The notes under the pieces are model-generated. The model was given only the letters and a program-made list of their open reading frames with translations. It was not told the origin of the DNA and did no database searches. A program made the translations under genes and the position numbers. 64,000 nt of DNA from Betaproteobacteria bacterium (GTDB lineage: Bacteria; Pseudomonadota; Gammaproteobacteria; Burkholderiales; Rhodocyclaceae), in NCBI GenBank assembly GCA_009782565.1, contig WRIU01000002.1:1-64000 (forward strand). Reading direction: 5' to 3'. Shown here piece by piece: positions 36,084 to 45,441 of this stretch. Positions within the stretch are counted from its first letter, which is position 1. Every line of letters starts with the position of its first letter.

Positions 36084-37442
36084 ATGCACATTCATATCCT
36101 TGGTATTTGCGGCACTTTCATGGGGGGTGTTGCACAACTGGCGGTGGCTTCCGGGCACAAGGTGACGGGGTGTGACGCCAATGTATATCCGCCGATGAGC
36201 GACCAGCTCGAAGCGGCGGGCATCGCGCTCACTGAAGGGTTCGATGCCGGTCAGATCAGCCTCAAACCGGATGTTTTCGTTATCGGCAATGCCGTCTCCC
36301 GTGGCAATCCCTTGCTGGAAGCGATTCTCGACCAGGGTTTGCCATATGTGTCCGGCCCGCAATGGTTGTCCGAGCATGTCCTGCAAGGGCGCTGGGTGCT
36401 GGCCGTGGCGGGTACGCATGGCAAGACCACCACGGCTTCCATGCTTGCCTACATCCTCGAAAAAGCCGGGCTTGAACCCGGTTTCCTGATTGGCGGGGTG
36501 CCGGTGGATTTTGGAGTCTCCGCCCGTCTCGGCAAAACGCCCCTGTTTGTGATCGAGGCCGACGAGTACGACACAGCCTTCTGTGACAAGCGATCCAAGT
36601 TCGTCCATTATCGCCCGCGTACCGTGATCCTGAACAACCTGGAATTCGATCACGCGGACATCTTTCCTGATCTCGCGGCCATCGAGACACAGTTTCACCA
36701 CCTCGTGCGTACTTTGCCCGCCACGGGCCGCATCATCGCGAATGCACGTGAAGAAAGCCTGAAGCGTGTGCTGGCGCACGGTTGCTGGACTCCTGTGGAT
36801 TGGTTCAACGGCTGGAAAGGCGGCTGGAGCACGAGGGGCGACGATGCCGATGGGAGCCTCGTCATTTGCGATGAGAATGGCGATGAAATAGGCCGCGTAT
36901 CGTGGGAACTCACCGGCGCGCACAATCGCGCCAACGCTTGCGCGGCGCTGCTGGCCGCGCGCCACGTCGGGGTGTCGATACCCGACGGGCTGGCGGCCTT
37001 GTCAGAATTCAGGAACGTCAAGCGCCGCATGGAAGTGCGCGGCGAAGCGGGCGGCGTGAAGGTTTATGATGATTTCGCGCACCATCCCACCGCCATTGCC
37101 ACCACGCTCGACGGCCTGCGCCGCAAGGTCGGCCCTGCTGCGAGGATCATTGCGGTGCTGGAGCCCCGGTCGAACACCATGAAAATGGGCACGATGAAAG
37201 ACCTGCTCCCGCAAAGCCTCCGGCTGGCCGATCAGGTGTTCTGCTATTGCGGCAATCTTGGATGGGACGCGCAAGCGGCTCTCGCCCCACTGGGCGCGCA
37301 CCAGTCCTGCTTTGATGACTTTGCCGCGCTGGTCGCCGCCGTGGCCGCCGAGGCGCGGCCCGGCGACCATGTGGTAGTGATGAGCAACGGCGGTTTCGGC
37401 GGCATCCACCAGAAATTGCTGGATGCGCTCGGTAGGCCCTGA
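36084..37442 (+). CDS. mpl: UDP-N-acetylmuramate:L-alanyl-gamma-D-glutamyl-meso-diaminopimelate ligase
   Basis: Mpl reattaches recycled tripeptide to UDP-MurNAc. The 452-residue Mur-ligase protein has the N-terminal GICGTFMGGVAQLA motif, the ATP-binding P-loop VAGTHGKTTTASMLAYILEKAG, the FVIEADEYDTAFCDKRSKF metal-binding segment, and FRNVKRRMEVRGEAGGVKVYDDFAHHPTAI near the C-terminal domain. An upstream TTG at 36069 is less likely than the ATG at 36084. With ampD elsewhere in the window, it completes part of cell-wall recycling. Confidence 0.95.
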   Translation: MHIHILGICGTFMGGVAQLAVASGHKVTGCDANVYPPMSDQLEAAGIALTEGFDAGQISLKPDVFVIGNAVSRGNPLLEAILDQGLPYVSGPQWLSEHVLQGRWVLAVAGTHGKTTTASMLAYILEKAGLEPGFLIGGVPVDFGVSARLGKTPLFVIEADEYDTAFCDKRSKFVHYRPRTVILNNLEFDHADIFPDLAAIETQFHHLVRTLPATGRIIANAREESLKRVLAHGCWTPVDWFNGWKGGWSTRGDDADGSLVICDENGDEIGRVSWELTGAHNRANACAALLAARHVGVSIPDGLAALSEFRNVKRRMEVRGEAGGVKVYDDFAHHPTAIATTLDGLRRKVGPAARIIAVLEPRSNTMKMGTMKDLLPQSLRLADQVFCYCGNLGWDAQAALAPLGAHQSCFDDFAALVAAVAAEARPGDHVVVMSNGGFGGIHQKLLDALGRP

Positions 37443-37462
37443 CTGTCAGCGTCGGGGGGCTA

Positions 37463-38131
37463 TCAGGGTGCTTCGGGCGGAGAGTCGCTGTTCTCGTTGT
37501 TGCGGGTGTCGATAGCTTGGGCTTCGTCTTCGCCGATGTATTCAAATACCCTCACCACCTTCTTCACGCCCTTGCTGGTACGGGCGATTTCCGCCGCTTG
37601 ATCGCCTTCGGTGCGGGTCACGATCCCAAGCAGGAAGACGACGCCCGCTTCGGTGACGACCTTGACGTGATTCGTCGAGAAAACCTTGTTGTTGAGGAAC
37701 CGCGTTTTTACGTTGCCAGTGATGACAGTGTCGTTGCTGCGAGATGAAAGCGATATGGCAGGTCCTATGGTCAATTCATTGACCACGGCGCGCACGTTCG
37801 ACACCGTGCTTGCCAGGCGCTGCGCTTCGGCGCGCACGTTTTCGTCCTGCACTTGGCCGACGAGTAGCACATTGCGGTTGTAGGAAGTTACGACGACGCG
37901 GTTGAGAGAACCAAAGTGCTGGCGGATGAGGTTGGAGACTTTCCATTCGAGGGATTCATCTTCGACATATGTCCCTGTGGTACGGCGGTCGGCCGCCGCT
38001 AACGCGGTGGCTCCGACGCCGGCGACCATGATGGGAAAGCAGCCTTGCAACAGGGAAATCCCCGCGATGGCAAGCGCGCCGACGAACAGCGCACGGCGGG
38101 CGGGGAGCAGGGCGGTTGTATAGAATTTCAT
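37463..38131 (-). CDS. dolP: BON-domain outer-membrane lipoprotein DolP (YraP)
   Basis: DolP helps maintain outer-membrane integrity. The 222-residue product has a lipoprotein signal ending in the lipobox LLQGC (cysteine near residue 31). Two BON domains follow, about 60-130 (WKVSNLIRQHFG, VLLVGQVQDENVRAEAQRLASTVSNVRAVVNELTI) and 140-205 (TRFLNNKVFSTNHVKVVTEAGVVFLLGIVT). The ATG overlaps the stop of the SIS-domain gene by one base. This is the same order as diaA-dolP (yraO-yraP) in E. coli, supporting both names. Confidence 0.9.
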   Translation of the reverse strand: MKFYTTALLPARRALFVGALAIAGISLLQGCFPIMVAGVGATALAAADRRTTGTYVEDESLEWKVSNLIRQHFGSLNRVVVTSYNRNVLLVGQVQDENVRAEAQRLASTVSNVRAVVNELTIGPAISLSSRSNDTVITGNVKTRFLNNKVFSTNHVKVVTEAGVVFLLGIVTRTEGDQAAEIARTSKGVKKVVRVFEYIGEDEAQAIDTRNNENSDSPPEAP

Positions 38132-38724
38132 CAGTTTTCCACTCCGAGTAGTAAACAATCAATGCCGTCACACAAGCAATGCAGGACGAGCAGGTGAATT
38201 TCCTGTATGCGCGCGGTGCGGTCAACTGGTACGCATACATGGACATCGTTCTGCGACAAAAGCTCCGCAATTTTTCCGCCGCCCTTGCCCGTGAGGGCAA
38301 CCACACGCATTTCACGCTCATGCGCGGCGGCGATGGCGGCGAGGACATTGGGTGAGTTGCCGCTGGTCGAAATGGCCAACAGCACATCGCTTGCCTGACC
38401 CAAGGCGCGAACCTGCCTGGAGAAGGCCTGGGCAAATTCGTAGTCGTTGCCGATTGAAGTCAGCACCGAACTGTCGGTGGTCAGTGCCACGGCGGCTAGC
38501 GGCGGGCGTTCCATCTCGAAGCGATTGACCAGTTCGGCGGCGAAATGCTGCGCGTCGGCAGCCGAACCGCCGTTCCCACAGACGAGTATCTTCCCATTGC
38601 CGAGCAAACAGCCCGTCATGGCCTCTACGGCTTCCGCTACCGGTGCGGCCAGCCATTCGATGGCAGCGAGTTTGGCGCGGGCGCTGTCCTCGAATTGGCG
38701 AGAAATGCGATCAATCAGGTTCAT
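38131..38724 (-). CDS. diaA: SIS-domain protein DiaA/GmhA family
   Basis: A 197-residue phosphosugar-isomerase-fold protein. Key segments are [31 protein letters not shown] and [17 protein letters not shown]. DiaA promotes DnaA assembly at oriC, whereas GmhA makes heptose phosphates; the two are close paralogues. The direct coupling to dolP favours DiaA. The C terminus ([17 protein letters not shown]) retains the GmhA-like histidine and glutamate region, so a GmhA role cannot be excluded. Confidence 0.85.
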   Translation of the reverse strand: MNLIDRISRQFEDSARAKLAAIEWLAAPVAEAVEAMTGCLLGNGKILVCGNGGSAADAQHFAAELVNRFEMERPPLAAVALTTDSSVLTSIGNDYEFAQAFSRQVRALGQASDVLLAISTSGNSPNVLAAIAAAHEREMRVVALTGKGGGKIAELLSQNDVHVCVPVDRTARIQEIHLLVLHCLCDGIDCLLLGVEN

Positions 38725-38767
38725 GATGGGGAGTTCATAGACAATGCCCGAAGTCTAACACGACGGC

Positions 38768-39583
38768 TCATATGGCATGATCCCCGTTCGTGAGTTTGGG
38801 CTTATTTTGATAGTCGTTTGACCAGTCCAGTTCAAGCACCACCGGCGCGTGATCCGAAGGGCGTTCCGATTTGCGCGGCGTTTTATCCACCGCGCAGGCG
38901 CGGCAGGCATTCCGCAATGCGGGGGAAACAAGGATATGGTCGATACGCATGCCGAAATTGCGCTGGAAAGAACCCATCCGGTAGTCCCACCACGAATAGC
39001 TGTGTTCCGGTTGTTCAAACAGGCGGAAAGCGTCTGTCAGCCCGCACTCGATGAGCGCCCGGAACGCGGCGCGCTCAGATGGAGAAACGAGAATGTCCCC
39101 TTTCCATTCGGGATGCGCGTCCGCCGCTTCGGGAGCGATGTTGAAATCGCCCGCAAGCACCAGGTTCGGATGGACGGGCAACGCCTCCGCCTTGAGCCAG
39201 TGGGTCAGCGCGTCGAGCCAAGCCAGCTTATAGACGAATTTGTCCGATCCCGGATGTTGGCCGTTAGGGAAATAGCCGCACACGATGCGTACACCGGCGA
39301 CAGTTGCGGCGATCAGGCGTTTTTGCTCATCGGTGAAGCTGGGGATGCCGCATGTGACGTCCTCCGGCGGCGAGGAAGCGAGAATGGCGACCCCGTTATA
39401 GGTTTTTTGCCCGGAAAAGGCCGCGTAATAGCCCGCTGCCCGAATTTCCGCTTCCGGGAACGCATGGTCTTCCATCTTCAGTTCCTGTAGGCAAAGCGCG
39501 TCCGGGCGGTTTGCGTCCAGCCAGTCCAGGAGTTGATGCAGACGGACTCTCAGAGAGTTGACATTCCATGTAGCTATTTTCAT
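38768..39583 (-). CDS. xthA: Exodeoxyribonuclease III
   Basis: This DNA-repair AP endonuclease and 3'-5' exonuclease has 271 residues. Endonuclease/exonuclease/phosphatase motifs are present: ATWNVNSLRVRL, LCLQELKMEDHAFP with the metal-binding glutamate, LAGDFNIAPE, RMGSFQRNFGMRIDHILVSP, and the final SDHAPVVLELDW with the catalytic Asp-His. It is transcribed 43 bases before diaA and may share that transcript. Confidence 0.95.
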   Translation of the reverse strand: MKIATWNVNSLRVRLHQLLDWLDANRPDALCLQELKMEDHAFPEAEIRAAGYYAAFSGQKTYNGVAILASSPPEDVTCGIPSFTDEQKRLIAATVAGVRIVCGYFPNGQHPGSDKFVYKLAWLDALTHWLKAEALPVHPNLVLAGDFNIAPEAADAHPEWKGDILVSPSERAAFRALIECGLTDAFRLFEQPEHSYSWWDYRMGSFQRNFGMRIDHILVSPALRNACRACAVDKTPRKSERPSDHAPVVLELDWSNDYQNKPKLTNGDHAI

Positions 39584-39723
39584 TTTGAATCATTTTCTGA
39601 TGGCAAAAGTGTCGAAGTACTTTACATCGAAAAATGATCTTTAGAAATTTTTGTTTTATTTCAACAAGATAAATTTATGGCATGGTGTTTGCTTATCTCA
39701 TAGTGGCATGGTTCCCCTCTTCG

Positions 39724-39757
39724 CCCCGTTATGCACCCCGCATCGCGCATAACGGGG
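39724..39757 (+). other. Inverted repeat between xthA and the GT39 gene
   Basis: Eleven-base arms CCCCGTTATGC and GCATAACGGGG flank a 12-base loop. On the plus strand it is followed by a T-rich tract (TGTATTTATTTATT), but both flanking genes are on the minus strand. It may end the long argH-GT39 transcript as an atypical terminator, or block antisense transcription. Confidence 0.5.
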
Positions 39758-39766
39758 TGTATTTAT

Positions 39767-41404
39767 TTATTCGGGCTCTTTTGATTCTTCTTCGGTCATT
39801 CCACGCACGACCACGATCCCGGCTCGTTGAAACAAAATCTCGAAACCTTGTTCCGGCAGCCGATCAAGGCGGGTGATGGCGATTTCTCCCGCTTCCGGAG
39901 CACGCGAGGGGGTGACGGCATTGCGGTAGACACTGACGCTTGGGGTACGCAGTTCCCAGAGCACGGCGGGTTCCGGTCGGCTTCGGGCGAAAAGGGAGGC
40001 TTCTTTGATCGGCCCTTGCTGCACCGCGCCGATCCAGGGCATGACTGCGAGCGCGAGCACTGCCGTCTGCAGACACGCGGCGAAAAGCAGCCGATCCCAC
40101 AACGTGCTTTTTTCCCTGGCGACGAAGAGAATGAGCAGCCAGATGAGCAGTGCGCCGCCGCAGACGGCGTAATAACCCGTGCCTGCCCGCAAGGTGGCTT
40201 CGGCAAGCAGGGCGCTATAGTAGGGGTAGGTATTGCCTAGCTTGCTTGCGGAAAGAATCGCGCACAGCATCGGTAGCCCGACGGTCAGGGCAAGCAATGC
40301 GGTTGGTGGGGCGAGATGCGCGAAGGACTTCCGTAATTCATCGCGATGCGTGGCAATGAGCAGGAACAGGGGCGTTGCGCCATAGAGAGCGTAATGCGGC
40401 AACTTTGTGCCGGAGAGCGAAAAAAAGATGACGACGAACCCCGCCCAGAGCCATAGGTAGCGGCGTAGGCCGCTGCCCGCGTGTTGTCCATCGCGGTTGG
40501 CGGAATCGTCCCTGGCTTTGCGTAGGCTGGCGAAAAGAGGCCCCGTCCAGGGCAGCAACAGGATGGGTACGGCGAAGATGTAGTAGAAAATGCTCCCGGC
40601 GTGGCCTTCGAGCGTGCCGGTAAAGCGTTTGACGTTGTGCTTGAAGATGAAACCGTCGATGAAGTCCTGCCCGTGGATGGCGAGGATCGCGGCATACCAG
40701 GGAACGGCGATGAGGGCGAGGATCAGCCAGCCATACGGGTTGGTGAGCGCCCGCAGCCAAGTACGCCAATCCTTGCGGTTGGCACAGAAGAGCAGGGTGA
40801 CGGCGCCCGGCACGAGGAGGGCGATCGGCCCCTTGGTGAGCACTCCGAGGCCGATCCATGCGTAGCAGCGCAACAATGGGGCGCGTTGGCCCTGGTCGTC
40901 ACGGACGGATTCGAGGTATCGCCAGGCATCGAACAGGGAGAGCGCCAGCAAGAGATTGAGCAGGGCGTCTGCCGTGGCGGCGCGGCCGATAGCGAAAGGT
41001 CCGATAGAGGTTGCCGCGACCGCCAGCGCCGCCAGTGCCGTGTTTGGTCCGAAACGCGGGCGGGCAAAATGCCAGACGGCGTAGCACCAGGCCATCGCGG
41101 CAAGCGCCGAAGGCAGGCGAAAAACCCATTCGACGCTGAAAATACCATTGAAACACCAGTAGCTTGCCGCTTGCAACCAATAGATCAGGATGGGTTTGTC
41201 GAAACGGGGCTTACCGTTGAGCCAAGTCGAAAGAAAATCCCTGCGCTCGAACATTTCGCGCGTGGCCTCGGAAAACGCGCCTTCATCGACATCGAACAGC
41301 GGCGCGCCGCCCAGGCACAGCAGGAAAGCGGCAAACGGCAGGGCAAGGATGAGCGCCGCGCGGATATTCAACCTCCGGTTTTGCGTCATATCACGGTTTC
41401 TCAT
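39767..41404 (-). CDS. GT39-family (ArnT/PMT-like) glycosyltransferase
   Basis: A 545-residue integral membrane transferase that would use an undecaprenyl- or dolichyl-type phosphate sugar and add it to a periplasmic acceptor. About eleven hydrophobic segments are visible. The first periplasmic loop has the acidic motif LFDVDEGAFSEATREMFERRDF, and PRFDKPILIYWLQ follows, as in ArnT-type enzymes. ATG 41404 has a GGAAAG ribosome-like site; 41389 is an alternative. It is the last gene of the six-gene minus-strand chain and follows the GT2 gene that could make its lipid-linked donor. Confidence 0.85.
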   Translation of the reverse strand: MRNRDMTQNRRLNIRAALILALPFAAFLLCLGGAPLFDVDEGAFSEATREMFERRDFLSTWLNGKPRFDKPILIYWLQAASYWCFNGIFSVEWVFRLPSALAAMAWCYAVWHFARPRFGPNTALAALAVAATSIGPFAIGRAATADALLNLLLALSLFDAWRYLESVRDDQGQRAPLLRCYAWIGLGVLTKGPIALLVPGAVTLLFCANRKDWRTWLRALTNPYGWLILALIAVPWYAAILAIHGQDFIDGFIFKHNVKRFTGTLEGHAGSIFYYIFAVPILLLPWTGPLFASLRKARDDSANRDGQHAGSGLRRYLWLWAGFVVIFFSLSGTKLPHYALYGATPLFLLIATHRDELRKSFAHLAPPTALLALTVGLPMLCAILSASKLGNTYPYYSALLAEATLRAGTGYYAVCGGALLIWLLILFVAREKSTLWDRLLFAACLQTAVLALAVMPWIGAVQQGPIKEASLFARSRPEPAVLWELRTPSVSVYRNAVTPSRAPEAGEIAITRLDRLPEQGFEILFQRAGIVVVRGMTEEESKEPE

Positions 41405-42452
41405 CTTCCTTTCCGGAGGCGGGCAGATGCCAGCATTCATCTTTGCCGGGGGATGATGCTTCGTCCGCCAGATAGGCGTGCGTGCCGCTGAATTCGTAGT
41501 AAACCCGTGCCAGCAATTCGGCCAGGACGCCGGAAGTTACCATTTGCACACCGGCGATGACGAGGAATAGGCCGCCGAAGAGCAACGGGCGTGTGCCGAT
41601 GCTTTCTCCGAGGAAAAATTTGATTCCGGCAAGATAAGCGAGGATGAGGCCGCCCAAGGCTCCGAGCGCGATGCCGATGCCGCCGAAGAAATGCCCCGGA
41701 CGGGTGCGGTAGCGCATGAAGAAATAGACAAAGATGAGATCGAGCACGACGCGGAAGGTGCGGGAGATGCCGTACTTGGATTGCCCGAATACGCGGGCGT
41801 GATGGGTGACGACTTCCTGCGCGATGCGGCGGGGGGTCGTTACCGTTGCCAGCCAGGCGGGGATGAAGCGGTGCATTTCGCCGTAGAGCCGCACGCTTTT
41901 GATGGTGCTGCCGCGAAAGACCTTGAGGCTGCAACCGTAATCGCGCAGGTGGACGCCGGTCATCCGGGCGATGAGGCGGTTGGCGATCCGCGATGGAATT
42001 TTGCGAAGCTGGTTATCCTGGCGATCCTTGCGCCAACCGGCAACGAGATCGAGGTCTTCATCGAGCAGCCGCCCGACCATGCGCGGGATGTCGATGGGGT
42101 CGTTTTGCAAGTCGCCGTCCAAGGTAGCGATGACGCTGCCGCGCGCAGCGTCGATACCGGCCTGCATGGCCGCCGTCTGTTTGAAATTGCGCCTGAGCTG
42201 GATGACGCGCACATGCGGCCCCCTGATGGCCGCGCAACGCTTCAGTTCTGACGGCGTGGCGTCGGTGCTGCCGTCATCGACCAGCACCACCTCCCACGGC
42301 CACGGGTAGGGTTCAAGCGCGAGGTGGATACGATCGAGGAGCGGTTCGACGTTTTCGGCCTCGTTGTACATCGGCACGATGACAGACAAGGTATGGCGCG
42401 GCAGGGAAGCCGGAATTTGCGGCTCAGAGGGAGGAAGGGGCGACAGGTTCAT
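41391..42452 (-). CDS. GT2 polyprenyl-phosphate glycosyltransferase (ArnC/DPM1-like)
   Basis: A 353-residue enzyme with an N-terminal GT2 domain (about 20-240) and two C-terminal membrane helices (about 255-330). Motifs include SVIVPMYNEAENVEPLL, VVLVDDGSTDATPSEL, and the DxD-like LDGDLQNDPIDIPRM. The second half has DYGCSLKVFRGSTI as in ArnC. Such enzymes load a sugar onto undecaprenyl phosphate. The ATG overlaps the stop of the upstream UPF0104 gene as ATGA, and the 3' end overlaps the GT39 start. Confidence 0.88.
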   Translation of the reverse strand: MNLSPLPPSEPQIPASLPRHTLSVIVPMYNEAENVEPLLDRIHLALEPYPWPWEVVLVDDGSTDATPSELKRCAAIRGPHVRVIQLRRNFKQTAAMQAGIDAARGSVIATLDGDLQNDPIDIPRMVGRLLDEDLDLVAGWRKDRQDNQLRKIPSRIANRLIARMTGVHLRDYGCSLKVFRGSTIKSVRLYGEMHRFIPAWLATVTTPRRIAQEVVTHHARVFGQSKYGISRTFRVVLDLIFVYFFMRYRTRPGHFFGGIGIALGALGGLILAYLAGIKFFLGESIGTRPLLFGGLFLVIAGVQMVTSGVLAELLARVYYEFSGTHAYLADEASSPGKDECWHLPASGKEDEKP

Positions 42453-43375
42453 GGGTTTGGGCTCTTCTCGGGTTCGGATGGCTCCGCCGCTGGGCGCGTG
42501 GGTTGGACTTCGGGCAGCAATGCGGCAATGATACCGGCACACACGGAGCATGCAATGACGAAAAGATGCAGCGCCAGCGCCGCGCGCAGGCCGTCGGCAA
42601 GCATGACGCCATTGGGCAGCAATGCCGCTGCCGCCCCGGCTTCGTAAGTGCCGAATCCCGCCACGCCCTGCACCGGGAGGATGGCGGCGAGTTCCGCCCC
42701 TAACGCGCCTGCCGCCCCTGTGTTCATGCTTGTCCCAAGCAGCACGGCCAGCAAATACGCTTGCGCGGCGAGTTTGACCGACCAGTTCGCAATCGTCCAG
42801 AGCCAGCCGAAGCGGGCGTGTTGGGTCGATTTAGCGAAGGCGTCGCGCAAGCGGGCGAACCGGCCCTCCTGGGATGAGGGGCGTGGGTGGCGCGCCCAGC
42901 GCGGCAGCGCCCAGGCAAAGAGGATAAGCGCGGCTACGCCCGCAAGGCGCAGCGCGGGCGGCAGCCCCGGCCAGACCGCGACCGCGACCACGGCCACGAC
43001 CAGCGCGTCTTGCAAACGGAACCAGAAAAGGGAAGCCAGCGCGCGCGTGAGCGGCGTACCGAAGAGTTTGCCGAGCAGAATGGGAAACGCCGCTTCGCCG
43101 CCGCGAAACGGCACGATGTTCACCGCTGCGTTGTGCATGAGCACGATGCGAAGGCAAGCGCCGAAACGGCCATTGGCTTCATGACGGAATTCATCAAAGA
43201 CCCGTGCCGCGCGCAGCAGGTAACTCAGGAAAAAACCCGCTGCCGCCAATCCGAGCGCGCTGCCGGGGAGTTGTTCCAGCATCGCGGCGAGGCCGGCCCA
43301 TTGCTGTTTATCCAGCAGCCAGAACACGAACGCCAGCGTGAATGCGACGGCGAACCCGCGCTTGGCGATTTTCAT
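42449..43375 (-). CDS. UPF0104/lysylphosphatidylglycerol-synthase-TM-like membrane protein
   Basis: A 308-residue membrane protein with about eight hydrophobic segments, of the LPG_synthase_TM / UPF0104 type. NIVPFRGGEAAFPILLGKLFG and LPVQGVAGFGTYEAGAAAALL are the recognisable parts. Members of this fold include flippase-like domains of MprF. With neighbouring GT2, GT39 and PAP2 genes, a role in moving or modifying lipid-linked sugars is likely but inferred. Its start overlaps the stop of the PAP2 gene (ATGA). Confidence 0.8.
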   Translation of the reverse strand: MKIAKRGFAVAFTLAFVFWLLDKQQWAGLAAMLEQLPGSALGLAAAGFFLSYLLRAARVFDEFRHEANGRFGACLRIVLMHNAAVNIVPFRGGEAAFPILLGKLFGTPLTRALASLFWFRLQDALVVAVVAVAVWPGLPPALRLAGVAALILFAWALPRWARHPRPSSQEGRFARLRDAFAKSTQHARFGWLWTIANWSVKLAAQAYLLAVLLGTSMNTGAAGALGAELAAILPVQGVAGFGTYEAGAAAALLPNGVMLADGLRAALALHLFVIACSVCAGIIAALLPEVQPTRPAAEPSEPEKSPNP

Positions 43376-44136
43376 GTCGAATCTTGCGCTCTCGACGCCG
43401 CTGGGCGCCACAAGGCATAAAGCGCCCCGGCAAAGCCGATGGCGCAGAGCAGGTATTGCATCCAAAACCCCCTAGGATAGCCCGTGTTTTCAAAAACGAA
43501 CATCGACGCGCAAAGGAGCGCAATCCCGGCAAGGATACGCTGGCCGAGGGCTTTTTCCCAAAACCGCCACCGCGCCGAAAGTTCGCAGCCGAGCGCCGCC
43601 GCCGCCCAACCGCCTGCTGCCCCGGCGAGCAGGTCGAGCGGCCAATGCGCCCCGACAGCGATTCTTGAAAACGCAACCAATATCGCGGCGGGCAGCGCGA
43701 GCCAGGCCAGCCGCCGCCGGGAGCAGAGCACCAGGATACCGGCGGCCACGAAGGCGGTCACGCTATGCCCGGAAGGGAAGGAGTGCCAGCGTAGAGTCGA
43801 GTCGATGACCTGGAACGCCTCATGCGGGAGAACGGACACCGGGCGGGACACATCGGCCAACCGTTTGATTGCGTGGGTATAGAGCGCGGCGAACGGCGTT
43901 GTCAGCAGCGCCGCCGCTGTCCATCGCGGCCACTTGGCGAGTGTGGGCGCGACCAGGCAAAAAGCGCCGAGCGTGTTGCCCAGGTTGGTGATCCCGGCCC
44001 AGAGGAAAGGGGGGAGGCACTGCGCCGCCGCGTTTCCCACCAGGAAAGCCTCCTTATTGGCGTCGGCCGCCAGTAGGGCTCCCATGCAAAGGGCGCAGAC
44101 CAGGATGGGCAGGATCACTCGCATGTTTGTTTGCAA
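43372..44136 (-). CDS. PAP2-family membrane phosphatase
   Basis: A 254-residue inner-membrane protein with about six hydrophobic segments. It has the three acid-phosphatase motifs: K-R-L-A-D-V-S-R-P (KX6RP), P-S-G-H in SFPSGHSVTAF, and S-R-I-A-V-G-A-H-W-P-L-D. It could dephosphorylate undecaprenyl diphosphate or a lipid A phosphate. The start may be 44136 or the internal ATG 44124. It is 9 bases downstream of the Ser/Thr kinase gene and overlaps the UPF0104 gene. Confidence 0.88.
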   Translation of the reverse strand: MQTNMRVILPILVCALCMGALLAADANKEAFLVGNAAAQCLPPFLWAGITNLGNTLGAFCLVAPTLAKWPRWTAAALLTTPFAALYTHAIKRLADVSRPVSVLPHEAFQVIDSTLRWHSFPSGHSVTAFVAAGILVLCSRRRLAWLALPAAILVAFSRIAVGAHWPLDLLAGAAGGWAAAALGCELSARWRFWEKALGQRILAGIALLCASMFVFENTGYPRGFWMQYLLCAIGFAGALYALWRPAASRAQDST

Positions 44137-44145
44137 GGGCGGGCG

Positions 44146-45441
44146 TCAAACCTCGAAATTGGCGATGCGCGAACTGGCCAGTGACAGCCGGGTGGCCAGT
44201 ACGGTGAGGAAAGCCTGATAGAAGTGCATGCGGCAGGCTTCGGACGCGCGTTCCAACGCCTGTCTGCGGATCGTGATGAGGCGTACCGTGGAAGTCGCTT
44301 TCACCGAAGCGGAGCGCACGCCTTTACCGGCAGAAAACAGCGCGATTTCGCCGAAACAGTCCCCAGGGGTAAATACGCCGAGCAGGGTGCGTTTTCTTTT
44401 GGCCTGCGCTTCGCCTTCGACCAGAAAGCTGAAGTGGTCGCCCGCTTCGCCTTCCTTGAGGATGACCGTTCCGGGCTGGAATTGATTCCATTGCGAGAAG
44501 CCGATGGTCTCCCAGAGTTCGGCGTCGGAAAATTTGTCGAAGAAGGGAAGCGTCCGCAGGAAGCGGAATTTTTCAGTTTCCGGCAAAGCCTCCTGATCGG
44601 GTTCCATGGCGCAGTTGCGGAAGGCAAGCGTCAGGTCGTGCGAGAATTCGCCCCAGGTCTGGTAGCGGTGCTCGACATCCTTTTCCATCGCGCGCTGCAC
44701 AATGATTTGAAGCTCTTCGGGGATTTCCGGGCGGTATTCGGTGAGCGCGGGCGGTATTTCGTTGGCGATGCGGTAGATGAGGTTGTAGTTGTTGTCGCAC
44801 TCGAACGGCAGATGCCCGGTGAGCAACTGATACATCACTACGCCGAGCGAGTAGATGTCGGAGCGGTGATCGACCTGTACCTCGCGTACCTGTTGCGGCG
44901 ACATGTACGCGGGCGAGCCGAGATTGGCAATTTGCGTGACCTCGCTCGTTGCCTGGAAAGCCGCGCCGAAGTCCGAGATGCGGATGTCGTTTCCGTCCGC
45001 TGCGGAGAGCAGGATGTTGGCGGGCTTGATGTCGCGGTGGGTGATGCCGTTGTGAAAAGCGTAATTGATCGCCCGCGTACATTTGAAGATGATTTCGATG
45101 ACGCGCTCGAATGAAGCCAGCCTGCCGGGACGCGCCAGCGCCTCTAAGGTCCCGCCGGGGACGTATTCCATCGCCACATAGGCGTCATCGGCGTCGACGA
45201 CCGCGTCGTAAATCCGCACGATATGCGGGTGTTTGAGTTTTCCCGCGAGCGATGCTTCGTTGACCAGGAGTTGCCGGAACAGGCGGCCACGATGGGGCGG
45301 TTTGAAAAAGACGGGGTTGATCCGTTTGACCGCGACTTCGCGCTGGTTGAAAGGATCCCAGGCCAGATACACGCTGCTCGTCGCCCCTTCTCCGAGCAGG
45401 CGGCGGATTTCGTATTTGCCGATCCGCTCAGGGGACATCAC
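44146..45441 (-). CDS. Ser/Thr protein kinase fused to a cyclic-nucleotide-binding domain
   Basis: A 431-residue Hanks-type kinase (residues ~10-275) followed by a cNMP-binding domain (about 298-425). Catalytic features are the glycine-rich [14 protein letters not shown], Lys39 in VAVKR, the HRDIKPAN loop at 135-142, and DFG at 157-159. The cNMP domain has the phosphate-binding cassette [20 protein letters not shown] with Arg376. No membrane segment is seen. Its ATG overlaps the argH stop (ATGA). The gene leads into a run of membrane-glycan genes. The nucleotide (cAMP or cGMP) and targets are unknown. Confidence 0.93.
   Translation of the reverse strand: MMSPERIGKYEIRRLLGEGATSSVYLAWDPFNQREVAVKRINPVFFKPPHRGRLFRQLLVNEASLAGKLKHPHIVRIYDAVVDADDAYVAMEYVPGGTLEALARPGRLASFERVIEIIFKCTRAINYAFHNGITHRDIKPANILLSAADGNDIRISDFGAAFQATSEVTQIANLGSPAYMSPQQVREVQVDHRSDIYSLGVVMYQLLTGHLPFECDNNYNLIYRIANEIPPALTEYRPEIPEELQIIVQRAMEKDVEHRYQTWGEFSHDLTLAFRNCAMEPDQEALPETEKFRFLRTLPFFDKFSDAELWETIGFSQWNQFQPGTVILKEGEAGDHFSFLVEGEAQAKRKRTLLGVFTPGDCFGEIALFSAGKGVRSASVKATSTVRLITIRRQALERASEACRMHFYQAFLTVLATRLSLASSRIANFEV

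Noticed and set aside
35994-36965. In-frame extension of the hypothetical gene 35385-35993 upstream across mpl
   Set aside because: The extension is antisense to the conserved mpl gene and has no similarity to the downstream protein.
39724-39757. Plus-strand Rho-independent terminator
   Set aside because: No plus-strand gene lies upstream; kept only as an inverted repeat of unclear role.
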